A stretch of DNA of 64,000 bases from AC-32 sp963746155 (GCA_963746155.1 CAVVAB010000001.1:62001-126000), one strand, 5' to 3'. Positions 16,532-26,338 are shown, counted from the first letter of the stretch. The notes: a model not told the origin generated them from the sequence alone. Numbers and translations: made by a program.

Positions 16532-17092
16532 CTCGTGACAGAAAAGTGGCGGACACCACGCCCGCCGACGGCGAATCGTAGCAGCCCACGCCTGAAATCC
16601 GTGGCGCCGCCATGGCTGGGATGACGAACGTACGGAGCGCCGAGAACGGCCTGCGCGACCCGGCCCACGGCGATCACGCGGCGGCCGCAGGCGAGCTCGC
16701 GCAGGAAAGGCCCGGAATCGTCGATCTCGGCGCGCGTCGGGCGGCGGTTCGTCTCCGGCCGCGCCGGGAGATGCGGATGCGTCGGCACGACGTTCCAGCA
16801 AAGCGTCTCCTCCTCCAGCTCGAGCTCGGCGAGCACGCGCCGCACGACGGTCGCGCTTGCCTCGGCCGGACCGGTGCCGGTCAGCTGCCGCTCCGAGGTG
16901 AAAGGGACGCCGGAGACGCGCGCCCCGCGGTAGCCCGCGGCCTCGCCCACCAGCAGGAACGTGCGCCTCGCTCCGCGACTCGAGATAGCTCGCGAGCCGC
17001 TTCCGTCGCGTCGCGGCGCCGCACCCGTCACGATAGAAGTTGAAGGTCTCGCCGATCGTCACCGCGGCGAGCCGCGCGATGAGCTCATCCAT
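16528..17092 (-). CDS. Uracil-DNA glycosylase superfamily protein (one frame break)
   Basis: About 187 residues after joining two frames. It starts MDELIARLAAVTIGETFNF at 17092. Near 16975 the frame changes from YLESR to GARRTFLLVGEAAGYRGARV, and the rest is continuous: SGVPFTSERQLTG, CWNVVPTHPH and HPSHGGATDFRRG. GEAxGxxGxxxSGxPF and HPSxxG match the water-activating and DNA-intercalating motifs of family 4/5-like glycosylases, which excise uracil from DNA. The exact family is uncertain. It is divergent from the PLD gene with starts overlapping by 14 bases, and its stop overlaps rplM. Confidence 0.75.
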
Positions 17093-18131
17093 CCAGATCC
17101 ACACTCTGACGGACGGCGGCCAGAAGCCGCTCGACGTCGCGCGCATGGTCGCGGAGTTCCTCGAGCCCGCGCAGCGCTCGCTCGACCTCGCGCAGTACGA
17201 CTTCAACCTCGGGCCGGAGACGCGAGAGGTCGTCGCCGGGGCGATCCAGGCGGCCGCGAAGCGAGGCGTCGCCGTTCGGATCATCTACAACGTCGACCAC
17301 GGGAACCCGATCCCCGTGCCGCCGCCGTGCGAGCCGGACGTGGCGCTGATCACCTCGCTCGGCGTCCCCGAGAAGGCGATCGCGGGCGTCCCCGACCTGA
17401 TGCACCACAAGTTCGTCGTCCGCGACGGCGAGTCGGTGTGGACGGGGTCGATGAACTGGACCGACGACTCGTGGTCGCGCCAGGAGAACGTGGTCATCGC
17501 GATCGACTCGCCCGAGCTCGCGAAGGCGTTCACGATCGACTTCGAGGAGCTCTGGAAGACCGGCGACGTCGAGAAGAGCGGCTTTGCGGAGCCGCGGCCC
17601 GTGGAGGTCGACGGCACGCGCGTCAGGCCGTGGTTCACGCCCGGATTCGCGGACGCGCTGACGCACCGGATCGCGAAGAAGATCGGGCATGCGGAGCGCG
17701 TCCGGATCTGCTCGCCGGTGATCACGTCGGCGCCGATCCTGGCGACGCTCGCGCAGCGGATCGCCGACGGCCGCGGCGACATCGCGGGCTGCGTCGACGC
17801 GACGCAGGTCGACGACGTCGTCCGCCAGTGGCGCAAGGAGCCGAACGCGGCGTGGAAGCTGCCGCTCCTCGAACGCGTGCTCGGCGGCCAGTTCTCCGGG
17901 AAGCGGTCGGAGCCGTGGGACCCGGTCGGATCGGTTCACGACTTCATGCACGCGAAGCTGGTCGTCGCCGACGACGTCGTCTTCGTGGGCTCGTTCAACC
18001 TCTCGCACTCGGGCGAGAAGAACGCCGAGAACGTCGTCGAGGTCGCAAGCGCGGAGCTGGCCGCGGAGCTCGCCGAGTACGCAGATACGGTGCGCGCCCG
18101 CTACCCCCAAGCGGTGATCGCCGCGCGCTGA
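17079..18131 (+). CDS. Phospholipase D-like protein with two HKD motifs
   Basis: A 350-residue protein with two catalytic HKD repeats: HHKFVVRDGESVWTGSMNW near residue 110 and HAKLVVADDVVFVGSFNLS near residue 290. Together they would form one phosphodiesterase active site. No signal peptide is visible, so a cytoplasmic nuclease or phospholipid enzyme is more likely than a secreted lipase. I start at MSSSIQIHTLTDGG (17079). A GerW-like gene follows after 47 bases on the same strand. Confidence 0.85.
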   Translation: MSSSIQIHTLTDGGQKPLDVARMVAEFLEPAQRSLDLAQYDFNLGPETREVVAGAIQAAAKRGVAVRIIYNVDHGNPIPVPPPCEPDVALITSLGVPEKAIAGVPDLMHHKFVVRDGESVWTGSMNWTDDSWSRQENVVIAIDSPELAKAFTIDFEELWKTGDVEKSGFAEPRPVEVDGTRVRPWFTPGFADALTHRIAKKIGHAERVRICSPVITSAPILATLAQRIADGRGDIAGCVDATQVDDVVRQWRKEPNAAWKLPLLERVLGGQFSGKRSEPWDPVGSVHDFMHAKLVVADDVVFVGSFNLSHSGEKNAENVVEVASAELAAELAEYADTVRARYPQAVIAAR

Positions 18132-18178
18132 GGCCGGGTCCGCAACGCTTCCGGGAACAGCGAGCAGGAGGTGCTCCC

Positions 18179-18508
18179 GTGGAGAACGAGATGACGTTCG
18201 TAGGAAACCTCGCCGACCGGGTCGGAAAGCGGGCCGGAGCGGCGACCGTGTTCGGCGACCCCGTCGAGCGCGACGAGATCACGGTGATCCCCGTGGCGCG
18301 GGCCGCCTGGGGCTTCGGCGGCGGATCGGGAAACGCGCCCGAGGGCGGCGGCGAAGGCGGCGGCGGCGGAGCGGTCGCCTGGCCGGTCGGCTACATCGAG
18401 ATCCACGGGACGGAGACGAGGTTCCGCCCGATCTTCGACCTGCGCCCGTTCGTGATCATCGGCGCGCTCGGACTTGCCGCGGGCCTGATCGCGGCCGCGC
18501 GGCGCTAG
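18179..18508 (+). CDS. GerW/YtfJ family protein
   Basis: A 109-residue protein starting at GTG 18179 after AGGAGG. TVFGDPVERDEITVIPVARAAWGFGGGSG followed by a glycine-rich stretch and GAVAWPVGYIEI is the YtfJ/GerW pattern (VGDPI, IPVSKVSFGFGAGGGE). The C-terminus is a hydrophobic anchor (FVIIGALGLAAGLIAAARR). In Bacillus GerW is needed for spore germination, but family members are widespread in non-spore-formers, where the role is unknown. Confidence 0.75.
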   Translation: MENEMTFVGNLADRVGKRAGAATVFGDPVERDEITVIPVARAAWGFGGGSGNAPEGGGEGGGGGAVAWPVGYIEIHGTETRFRPIFDLRPFVIIGALGLAAGLIAAARR

Positions 18509-18515
18509 CTGACAG

Positions 18516-20095
18516 CTACTCCCACTCGATCGTCGAGGGCGGCTTGGACGTGATGTCGAGCACCACGCGGTTCACGGCCGGGACCTCGTTGACGATCCGC
18601 GACGAGATCGTCTCGAGCAGGTCGTAGGGCAGGCGCGCCCAGTCGGCCGTCATCGCGTCGTCGCTCGTGACCGCGCGGACGACGATCGGGTAGCCGTACG
18701 TGCGCTCGTCGCCCTGGACGCCGACCGAGCGAATCGCGGGCAGCACCGCGAACGACTGCCACAGCTCGCGGTAGAGCCCTGCGCGGCGGATCTCCTCGAG
18801 CAGGATCGCGTCGGCCTCGCGCAGGATGTCGAGCCGCTCGTGCGTGACCTCGCCGATGATCCGGATCGCGAGGCCCGGCCCCGGGAACGGCTGGCGCCAG
18901 ACCATCTGCTCGGGGAGGCCGAGCTCCTCGCCGACGCGCCGCACCTCGTCCTTGAACAGCAGCCGCAGCGGCTCGACGAGCTCCATCTCCATGTCGGCCG
19001 GCAGGCCGCCCACGTTGTGGTGCGACTTGATCGTCGCCGCGACCGCCGCGTCGCCGCCGGACTCGATCACGTCCGAGTAGAGCGTGCCCTGAACGAGGTA
19101 GCGGAATCTTGCCGAGCCGGTTCGACTCCTCCTCGAAGACGCGGATGAACTCCTCGCCGACGGCCTTGCGCTTCGCCTCCGGGTCGTCGACGCCGTCGAG
19201 GCGCGCGAGGAACCGCTCCTGCGCCTGGACATGGACGAGCGGGATGTGGAAGTGGCCCTCGAACGTCTCGACCACCTGCGTCGCCTCGTCGCGGCGCAGC
19301 AGGCCGTGGTCGACGAAGACGCAGACGAGCTGGTCGCCGACCGCCTTGTGCACGAGCAGCGCGGCGACCGCGGAGTCGACGCCGCCCGAGAGCGCGCAGA
19401 GGACGCGCGCGCCGCCGACCTGGGCCCGGATGCGCTCGACCTGCTCCTCGATCACGGCCGCGGCCGTCCAGGACGGAGGAGCGTCGGCGACCGCGTAGAG
19501 GAAGTTCTTCAGGAGGTCGGTGCCGTGCGGCGTGTGGACGACCTCGGGGTGGAACTGCACGCCGTAGAGCTTCTGCTCGGGGTCCTCGAACGCGGCGATC
19601 GGCGCCGCCTGCGAGCCGGCGGTCACGCGTGCGCCCGTCGGGCGGCGCGGTCACCGAGTCGCGGTGGCTCATCCAGCCCGTCTGCTCGCGCGGCAGGCCC
19701 TCGAAGAGCTCGCTCGCTTCCTCGGCGACGACGCCCGTCTTGCCGAACTCCGAGATGCCGGTCCGCTCGACCTTCCCGCCGAGCTCCTGCGCCATCAGCT
19801 GCATGCCGTAGCAGATGCCGAGCGTGGGCACGCCGAGCTCGAAGAGCCCCGGGTCGACGTGCGGCGCGTTCTCCGCGTAGACGGAGGCGGGCCCGCCGGA
19901 GAGAACGAGCGCGCGCGGGTTTCGGGCACGCGCCTCGGCCGGGGTGATCGAGTGCGGGACGAGCTCCGAGTAGACGCGGCACTCGCGCACGCGGCGCGCG
20001 ATCAGCTGGGCGTACTGGCCGCCGAGGTCGAGGACGAGGACCGGGCGCTCCTCCGGGCCGGGCTCGGCTGCCGGAAGAGGGACGACCTCGCCCAC
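18516..20095 (-). CDS. guaA: GMP synthase, glutamine-hydrolysing (two frame breaks)
   Basis: Converts XMP to GMP. The class I amidotransferase domain has VLVLDLGGQYAQLIARRV, the nucleophile loop LGICYGMQLMAQELGG and GVQFHPEVVHT. The ATP-pyrophosphatase domain has LCALSGGVDSAVAALLVHK, then YLVQGTLYSDVIESGG, SHHNVGGLP and the C-terminal LDITSKPPSTIEWE. Frames change near 19631 (an extra G in GGG) and near 19103 (an extra A); each is cured by removing one base. The result is about 525 residues, normal for GuaA. Its GTG overlaps the guaB3 stop (TAGTG). Confidence 0.93.
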
Positions 20096-21253
20096 TACCC
20101 CATCCCGACCTTTTGGGCCTGCTGGAGCGACTTGCCCTCGGTCTTGATCGACGGCGCGAGCATCACCTCGGCCTTCTGGAAGTCGTGCACCGACTCGTAG
20201 CCGCAGGTGGCCATCGACGTGCGCAGCGCGCCCATGAGGTTGAGCGTGCCGTCGTTCTCGCGCGCGGGCCCGATCACGATCTCCTCGAGGGTGGCGTTCT
20301 GCTCGACGGCCACGCGGGCGCCGCGCGGAAGCGTCGGGTGGAAGGTCGCCATGCCCCAGTGGAAGCCGCGTCCGGGCGCCTCCTTGGCGCGCGCGAGCGG
20401 CGAGCCGACCATGACCGCGTCGGCGCCGCAGGCGATCGCCTTGGCGATGTCGCCGCCGGTGCGCATGCCGCCGTCCGCGATCACGTTCACGTACTTGCCG
20501 GTCTCGAGCAGGTACTGCACGCGCGCGGCCGCCGCGTCGGCGATCGCCGTGGCCTGAGGGACGCCGACGCCGAGGACGCCACGGGTCGTGCACGCTTGGC
20601 CCGGGCCGACGCCGACGAGCACGCCTTCGGCCCCGGTGCGCATCAGGTGGAGCGCGGTCTGATACGAGGCGCAGCCGCCGACGATCACCGGCACCGGGAT
20701 CTCCGCGATGAACTCCTTCAGGTTGAGCGCCTGGCCGTTCGAGGAGACGTGCTCGGCAGAGACGACCGTGCCCTGGATGACGAGCACGTCGAGCCCTGCC
20801 TCGAGCGCGACCTCGTAGTGGTCGCGGACGCGCTGCGGGGTCAACGAGCCCGCGGCGAGGACGCCGCCCTCCTTGATCTCGCGGATGCGCGCCTCGATCA
20901 GCTTCGGGTCGACCGGGCGCGAGTAGATCTCCTGCATCCCGGCCGTCGCCCGCGTCTTGGTCAGCTTCGAGACCTTGTCGAGCTGGCGGTCGGCGTCCTT
21001 GTAGCGGGTGAAGATGCCTTCGAGGTTGAGGACGCCGAGCCCGCCGAGCTTGCCGAGCTCGATTGCGATCTCGCGGCGAGACGACGCCGTCCATCGCCGA
21101 GGCGAGGAGCGGGAGCTCGAGCAGATGCGGGCCGAGCTTCCAGCCGATGTCCACGTCCTGGGGGTCTCGCGTGCGCCTCGACGGCACGATCGCGATGTCG
21201 TCGAACCCGTACGCCTGACGGGCTTTCTTGCCTCGGCCGATCTCGATCTCCAC
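20095..21253 (-). CDS. GuaB3-type IMP dehydrogenase family protein (one frame break)
   Basis: About 385 residues, without CBS domains. It starts MEIEIGRGKKARQAYGFDD at GTG 21253 after GGGGAG. ASAMDGVVSP is followed by a frame break near 21080 and then the barrel: VIQGTVVSAEHVSSNG, the catalytic Cys loop GPGQACTTRGVLGVG, and VIADGGMRTGGDIAKAIACGADAVMVG. Actinobacteria carry this GuaB3 family beside classical GuaB; it acts in purine interconversion. Adjacency to guaA supports a purine role. Whether it acts on IMP or GMP cannot be decided here. Confidence 0.88.
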
Positions 21254-21279
21254 GCGGCTTCTCCCCTCTAATGCACCGA

Positions 21280-21308
21280 GGCCCAGGCGCCTTCGAGGTG
21301 CCTGGGCC
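21280..21308. terminator. Strong 12-bp hairpin upstream of guaB3
   Basis: GGCCCAGGCGCC-TTCGA-GGTGCCTGGGCC pairs over 12 bp with one G-T. On the plus strand it is followed by GAAAATC, on the minus strand by no T-run. It lies between the collagen-like gene and guaB3 and may end transcription of the former or protect the guaB3 mRNA 5' end. Confidence 0.45.
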
Positions 21309-21388
21309 CGAAAATCAGCTCAATTCCGTCTCGCAATTGGCACGCGATCGTACCACCACGCCTGGACAACAAGCGGTTCTCGCGACGA

Positions 21389-21419
21389 GACGTGTCCCAG
21401 GGACTGTCCCTCCGACACG
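21389..21419. repeat. Dispersed palindrome, copy 1
   Basis: CGTGTCCCAGGGACTGTCCC at 21391-21410, followed by TCCGACACGG. It shares 22 consecutive identical bases with 24092-24113. Here it lies in the gap between guaB3 and the collagen-like gene. Confidence 0.6.
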
Positions 21420-21461
21420 GCCCGAACCGACGTGTCCGCCCTGGCCGACGCGCGGCCGCGC

Positions 21462-22956
21462 CTAGCGGCGGCGGAAGTACGGAACGCAGAACGCGTTCGG
21501 GCAGTGCATCGACGCGACGGAGTTCCCCGAGACGTCGCGGTACGTGACGAACGGCAGGCCGTCTGCGCCGATCGTGATCGACGTGTTCTGGCCGACGTCC
21601 CCGGGCTTGTCGACCGTGGTCGTCGTCGCGGAGCTGCAGAGGACGTTCGAGCAGTGCGCGACCTTGAGGTCGAGGGTCGCGCCGCTGTTGTCGTAGTAGC
21701 TGATCACCGCAAGCCCGTCCGGGCCGACGGTATTCGACGTGTACTGGCCGACCAGCGCTGTCGAGTCGACCGTGTAGCTCGACGCGGTCGTGCAGGCGAC
21801 GTCGGAGCAGTGGGCGACCTTGAGATTGGCCGCGGCGTTGTCGAAGTAGCTGACCAGCCCGAGCCCGTCGGAGCCGATCGTGATCGAGCTGTCGGCGCCG
21901 ACGGCGAAGGACGGGTCGATCGTGTTCGCGACGAAGGACGTGCAGTCGGCCGCCGTGCAGTGCGCGACCTTGAGGTTGTTGTTCGTCGTGTCGCGATAGC
22001 TGATGAGCGGCAAGCCGTCGACGCCGGTCGTCGATCGAAGCCGAGCGCCCGACGTTCGCCGTGGTGTCGACCGGTGTCGTGGAGAAGGCCGTGCACGCGG
22101 TGTTCGAGCAGTGGGCGACGTCGAGATCGAGGTTCGTCGCGTCGAAGTAGGCGATCGCCCCGAGCCCGTCCGCGCCGACGGTGAGCGAGATCTGGTCGTC
22201 GCCGACGTGCCCGGTCGAATCGACCGTCGTGTTCACGGAGGCCGAGCACGCGAGGTTCGTGCAGTGGGCGACCTTGAGATTCCCGTTCGTCCCGTCGATG
22301 TACGCGATCAGCCCGAGGCCGTCGGCGCCGATCGTCGCGGACGGGTAGCGGCCGACGTTGCCGATCGAGTCGATCACGGTGCTCGTGGACGAGGCGCAGG
22401 TGTAGTCGCTGCAGTGGACGACCTTGAGGTCGCTGTCAGTCGTGTCGTAGACGGCCACGAGCGGATAGCCGTCGGCGCCCGAGACGACCGAGGAGAACGC
22501 GGAGTTCGAGCTGAGCGTCTTCCGCGCGAGCCCGTTGCGGTTGAGGTTCAGCGGGCCGACGCCGCCGGGCGCGCCGATCGGGCCCTGTGGGCCGGCCGGG
22601 CCCTGCGGCCCTGCTGGGCCAGTCGCGCCCTTGGTGCCTGGGAAGCCCTGCAGGCCGCGCGCGCCCTGCGGGCCGGCCGGGCCTGGAGGGCCTTGCGCGC
22701 CTTCTGCTCCTGGCGGGCCTACGGCGCCGTTCGGCAGCACCGACTTCGGAAACTTTCCGCCCTTGCCGAGCGGGAACAGCCTGCCGGCCTTGCGCTTCTT
22801 GGATGCCTTGATCCCACCGACCTTGCCGGCGTTCTTCGCGAAGAGCGCCACCCGCGTGACGTTCTGCACGGCTGCGCCGCCGAGCGGCGTCATGCCGAGC
22901 ACGGCGACGAGAAGTGCGGCCACAGACAGCGCCACAGGCAGGGCCGGGCGATTCAT
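21462..22956 (-). CDS. Secreted collagen-like protein with seven Cys-pair repeats (one frame break)
   Basis: About 497 residues after removing one base near 22028. A signal peptide (VALSVAALLVAVLGMTPLGG) is followed by a basic linker, then from about residue 78 some 20 Gly-x-y collagen triplets (GPPGAEGAQGPPGPAGPQGA and on). The C-terminal two thirds holds seven repeats of about 50 residues with the pattern G-x-D-G-L-x-x-x-x-Y-x-D-x(6)-L-K-V-x-H-C-x(4)-C, the last truncated at PYFRRR. A stalk carrying a propeller-like or solenoid head, each unit closed by one disulfide, is a reasonable guess. Probable cell-surface adhesin or fibre. Confidence 0.75.
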
Positions 22957-23000
22957 CGCTGTGTCTGTATCGACGGCTGAGCGGTTTCTCTTGAGGCGCG

Positions 23001-23957
23001 CTATTCGCCCGCGACCGGCTCGAGATCGGCCACGTTGACACCCGTGACGAGCTGTCCCGCGTCCCGCGGCTCGAACCGGCCCGCGCCGATCTGCATCGTG
23101 GAGGCCGCTCCGGCGGCCACCGCCGCCCTGAGCGCCTCCTCGTCGGAGCGCTCCTCGAGCCTCGCGGCCACGAATCCCGCGAGCAGCACGTCGCCCGAGC
23201 CAACGGCAGAGACCGGATCCATCCGGGGGGCGAGCGCGCGGTAGCGCCGTGGCTCTCGCTCCGAGCGCAGCAGCGCCCAGCAGCCGGACTCGCGGGTGAT
23301 GAGCACGTTGCGCGCCCCGAGCTCGGCGATCGCGTCGAGGCCGGTGAGGAAGTCGTCGTCGTCGTGGAACTCCTGGCCGACGAGCCCTTCCGCCTCGCGC
23401 TCGTTCGGGGAGACAAGGAACGGCTCGGCCTGGGTTCCGAGGCGGAACGGCTCGCCCTCGCAGTCGAGCACGGTGAGCACGCCGCGGCGGTTCAGCTCGC
23501 GGATCGCCTCGGCGTAGAAGCCATCCTCGATGCCGCGCGGAAGCGAGCCGGCGAAGATCACGTAGTCCGCGCCGCGCGAGAGGTAGGTCAGCTTCTCGAG
23601 CAGCGTCTCGAGCTCGTCGGCGTCCACGTGCGGCCCCCACTCGTTGACCTCGGTGTAGCTGCCGCCGGTCGGGTCGACGATCGCGGTCGAGGTGCGCGAC
23701 TCGCCCTCGATCCGGACGAAGTCGTTCAGGATCGCCTCGGCTGTGAGCGCCTCGACGATGCGCGTGCCGGTCTGGCCGCCCGCGAGCCCGGTTGCGACGA
23801 CCGGGACGCCGAGGCGCTTGAGCGCGCGCGCGATGTTGATCCCCTTGCCGCCGGCGAGCGTGAGCCCATCCGAGGCCCGGTGGCGCTGGCCGCGCTGGAA
23901 GTTCGGGACCGTGAGCGTCCGGTCGATCGCGGCGTTCATCGTGACCGTGACGATCAC
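23001..23957 (-). CDS. 1-phosphofructokinase family hexose kinase
   Basis: A 318-residue PfkB/ribokinase-fold kinase. It begins VIVTVTMNAAIDRTLTVPNF, with LAGGKGINIARALKRLG (sugar binding) and DPVSAVGSGDVLLAGFVAA (catalytic Asp and anion hole). The best fit is the FruK/LacC group that phosphorylates fructose-1-P or tagatose-6-P. No PTS genes are near, so the substrate is open. The GTG at 23957 overlaps the stop of the carboxypeptidase gene (GTGA). Confidence 0.87.
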   Translation of the reverse strand: MIVTVTMNAAIDRTLTVPNFQRGQRHRASDGLTLAGGKGINIARALKRLGVPVVATGLAGGQTGTRIVEALTAEAILNDFVRIEGESRTSTAIVDPTGGSYTEVNEWGPHVDADELETLLEKLTYLSRGADYVIFAGSLPRGIEDGFYAEAIRELNRRGVLTVLDCEGEPFRLGTQAEPFLVSPNEREAEGLVGQEFHDDDDFLTGLDAIAELGARNVLITRESGCWALLRSEREPRRYRALAPRMDPVSAVGSGDVLLAGFVAARLEERSDEEALRAAVAAGAASTMQIGAGRFEPRDAGQLVTGVNVADLEPVAGE

Positions 23958-25072
23958 GTAACCCACCCCCACATGTGGTGGAGGGTACGCGTCCCGTACC
24001 ACGTCACGCGGCCGCCGAGACCCGGACGACCGACCGAGCGGGCGGCGACGAGCGGCGCGACCGCGATCAGACGGCCGCGCTGGTAGATCTGGACGTGTCC
24101 CAGGGACTGTCCCCGGGACACGGGCAAAGCGGCCGCGTCCAGGGCGACGACGCGGCGGACGAGCGGCTCGTCGACCCGCGCCATCGGCGCGAGAGAGCGC
24201 GCCGCGACGAGCGCGACCGGCCTGCGTCCGTAGCCCACGTCGGCCGTCGCGTAGGTCGCGCCCTTGCGCACCGCCGCGGCCTGCGCGTACTGCGAGAAGC
24301 CCCAGTCGAGCAGCTTCGCGAGATCCGCGTTGCGGGTCGAGCGGTCGGGGCTCCCGAGCAGCGTCGCGTAGATCGAGACCCCGCGACGGTGCGCGGCCGC
24401 GACCTCGTTCCAGCCCGCGGCGTCGGTGTGTCCCGTCTTGACGCCGAAGATTCCGGGGTAGCTGTAGAGCAGGTCGTTCCAGGTGCGCAGGACGCGTCTG
24501 CCCGAGATGGTGGCCGTCCGCTGCCGCACGATCTGGCGCACGATCGGACGCCGCATCAGCAGCCGCGCCAGGAACGTGACGTCTCGCGCGCTCGAGACGT
24601 GGCCGGGTGCGTCGAGCCCGTCGGGCCTCACGAAGTGCGTGTCGCGGAGGCCGAGCTGCCGGGCCTTGGCGTTCATCATCGCGACGAAGCGCGCCTGGTT
24701 GCCGTGGCCGACGTACGAGGCCAACGCGTCCGCCGCGTCGTTCGCGCTGGCTATCAGCGCGGCCTCGAGCAGCTCGCGCACGGTCAGGCGGTCGCCCGCG
24801 TCGAGGCCCGCCGAGGACTCGCCGACCTCGGCCGCCTGAGGGCTGACGATGACGACGTCGTCGGGCTTCGCGTGGTCGAGCGTCAGCAGGATCGTCATCA
24901 GCTTCGTGATGCTCGCGATCGGGACGCGCCTCTGGGCTGCGTGGGCCAGCAGCACCTCGCCGGTGGCGCCGTTCTCGACCACCCAGGCACGGCCCGTCAC
25001 GTGGGGCGGGGCGGCGAGGACCGGGGCGGCGAGGGCGAGGGTCGCGGCGATCGCGACCAGGCAGGACTTCAC
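23954..25072 (-). CDS. D-alanyl-D-alanine carboxypeptidase (S11)
   Basis: A 372-residue exported penicillin-binding protein with a signal peptide (LVAIAATLALAAPVLAAP). The three S11 motifs are present: SITKLM (catalytic Ser and Lys), SANDAADALA and KTGHTDAAGWNEVA. It trims the terminal D-Ala from peptidoglycan stems. The coding sequence for ALPVSRGQSLGHVQIY near the C-terminus contains a copy of the dispersed palindrome found at 21389, in a region after the catalytic domain where an insertion could be tolerated. Confidence 0.92.
   Translation of the reverse strand: MKSCLVAIAATLALAAPVLAAPPHVTGRAWVVENGATGEVLLAHAAQRRVPIASITKLMTILLTLDHAKPDDVVIVSPQAAEVGESSAGLDAGDRLTVRELLEAALIASANDAADALASYVGHGNQARFVAMMNAKARQLGLRDTHFVRPDGLDAPGHVSSARDVTFLARLLMRRPIVRQIVRQRTATISGRRVLRTWNDLLYSYPGIFGVKTGHTDAAGWNEVAAAHRRGVSIYATLLGSPDRSTRNADLAKLLDWGFSQYAQAAAVRKGATYATADVGYGRRPVALVAARSLAPMARVDEPLVRRVVALDAAALPVSRGQSLGHVQIYQRGRLIAVAPLVAARSVGRPGLGGRVTWYGTRTLHHMWGWVT
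24092..24122. repeat. Dispersed palindrome, copy 2 (inside the carboxypeptidase gene)
   Basis: GACGTGTCCCAGGGACTGTC continuing CCCGGGACACG. The arms CGTGTCCC and GGGACACG are complementary around a core with a second dyad, GGGAC/GTCCC. The element is in frame and codes part of the C-terminal domain. Confidence 0.65.
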
Positions 25073-25089
25073 GGGGCGGCGATTCTAGG

Positions 25090-25407
25090 TCAGCGCACGC
25101 GGATCCGCTGGCCGATCGTGAGCGAGTTCGGCTCGACGCCGGGGTTGAGCAGGAGCAGCGCATCGACGGTGGTGTCGAAGCGGAGCGCCACGTCGCTCAG
25201 CGTCTCGCCGGAACGCAGCCGGTAGAAGTGCGCCCGGCCGCTACGCGTCGTCGTCGTGACCGCGGCCGTGGTCGTCGCGGTCGTCGTCGACGGAGACGAC
25301 TTCTCCTGAAGCCCCTCGCGGACGAGCAGCACGGCGATCGTGACCGCGGCCAGGAACGCCACGGGCGCCCCGTACCGCTTGACCTCGGCCTTCCAGCCGC
25401 GAGACAC
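25090..25407 (-). CDS. Membrane-anchored LysM-domain protein
   Basis: A 105-residue protein: basic N-terminus, one membrane segment (APVAFLAAVTIAVLLV), a Thr-rich linker, then a LysM domain (YRLRSGETLSDVALRFDTTVDALLLLNPGVEP). It should bind GlcNAc-containing peptidoglycan from the outer membrane face. It has no catalytic domain. It sits between pyrF and the carboxypeptidase gene with gaps of 3 and 17 bases, so cell-wall genes share an operon with pyrimidine genes here. Confidence 0.85.
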   Translation of the reverse strand: MSRGWKAEVKRYGAPVAFLAAVTIAVLLVREGLQEKSSPSTTTATTTAAVTTTTRSGRAHFYRLRSGETLSDVALRFDTTVDALLLLNPGVEPNSLTIGQRIRVR

Positions 25408-25410
25408 CGC

Positions 25411-26328
25411 TCACCATCCGGACGCGGCCCAGACCTCGCGCCGAAGGCGCGCCGCCTCGCCGGCCGCGGCCGTCCGCCAGTCCTCGTCGCTCGAGCGAAA
25501 TGCGTAGAGCACGCTGCGGGACGCGCTCGGGAGCGCGCTCGACGGCCCGCTCGTGAAGGCGCGCGCCAGGTCGGCGGGCGTCGCGCCCTGAACGCCGATC
25601 CCGGGAAGCAGGATGACCGCCTGCGGCATCAGCCGGCGCGCCTCGCCGATCGCGCGCGGGTGCGTCGCGCCCACGACGGCCCCGACGCTCGAGAGCCCGC
25701 GGCTGCCGAGGAGATCCTCGCCGAGCTCGTGCACCATCCCGGCCACCTGCTGCCAGAGCGGCCGGCCGTCCGACAGGGAGAGATCCTGGACGTCGGCGCT
25801 GCCCTCGTTCGAGGTCTTGACCACGCAGAAGAGCCCGGCCCCGTGCCGCCGGCAGGACGCGACGTAGGGCTCGAGCGAATCGCGCCCGAGATAGACGTTC
25901 ACGGTCATCGCGTCCGCGATCGGCGGCTCCTCTCCGCGCGGATCGAGGTAGGCCGCCGCGTACGCGCGGGACGTCGACCCGATGTCTCCGCGTTTCGCGT
26001 CCGCGATCACGAGCAGGCCCGCCGCGCGCGCGTACCTGCACACGTCCTCGAAGGCCTCGATCCCCGAAGCCCCGAGAGCCTCGAAGAACGCGAGCTGTGG
26101 CTTGACACCGACGACGTGCGGCGCCACCGCGTCGACGATCCCACGGCAGAAGCGCGCGCAGCCGTCCGCGGCCGCCGAGAGGTCGAACTGCGAGTCGCCG
26201 ACGAGCTCGACCGGGAGCAGATCCGGCCGCGGGTCGAGGCCGACGAGGAGCTGCGAGCGCTTGCGCTCGACCGCCTCGGCCAGCCTGTCCGGGAACAGCG
26301 ATGTTGCGACGGCCGGCTCGGCGCTCAC
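25411..26328 (-). CDS. pyrF: Orotidine 5'-phosphate decarboxylase, type 2
   Basis: A 305-residue enzyme that makes UMP from OMP. LLVGLDPRPDLLP, VIADAKRGDIGSTSRAYA (catalytic Lys and Asp cluster) and ILLPGIGVQGATPADL are the type 2 (mycobacterial) signatures. The length is slightly above the usual 270-280. The hup 3' region lies directly upstream, and pyrE two genes further, so the pyrimidine genes are near but split by hup. Confidence 0.95.
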   Translation of the reverse strand: MSAEPAVATSLFPDRLAEAVERKRSQLLVGLDPRPDLLPVELVGDSQFDLSAAADGCARFCRGIVDAVAPHVVGVKPQLAFFEALGASGIEAFEDVCRYARAAGLLVIADAKRGDIGSTSRAYAAAYLDPRGEEPPIADAMTVNVYLGRDSLEPYVASCRRHGAGLFCVVKTSNEGSADVQDLSLSDGRPLWQQVAGMVHELGEDLLGSRGLSSVGAVVGATHPRAIGEARRLMPQAVILLPGIGVQGATPADLARAFTSGPSSALPSASRSVLYAFRSSDEDWRTAAAGEAARLRREVWAASGW

Positions 26329-26338
26329 GCTCCGGAGG

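Noticed and set aside
21280..21308. guaB3 purine riboswitch
   Set aside because: Only a single simple hairpin is present; none of the purine-aptamer loops can be seen.
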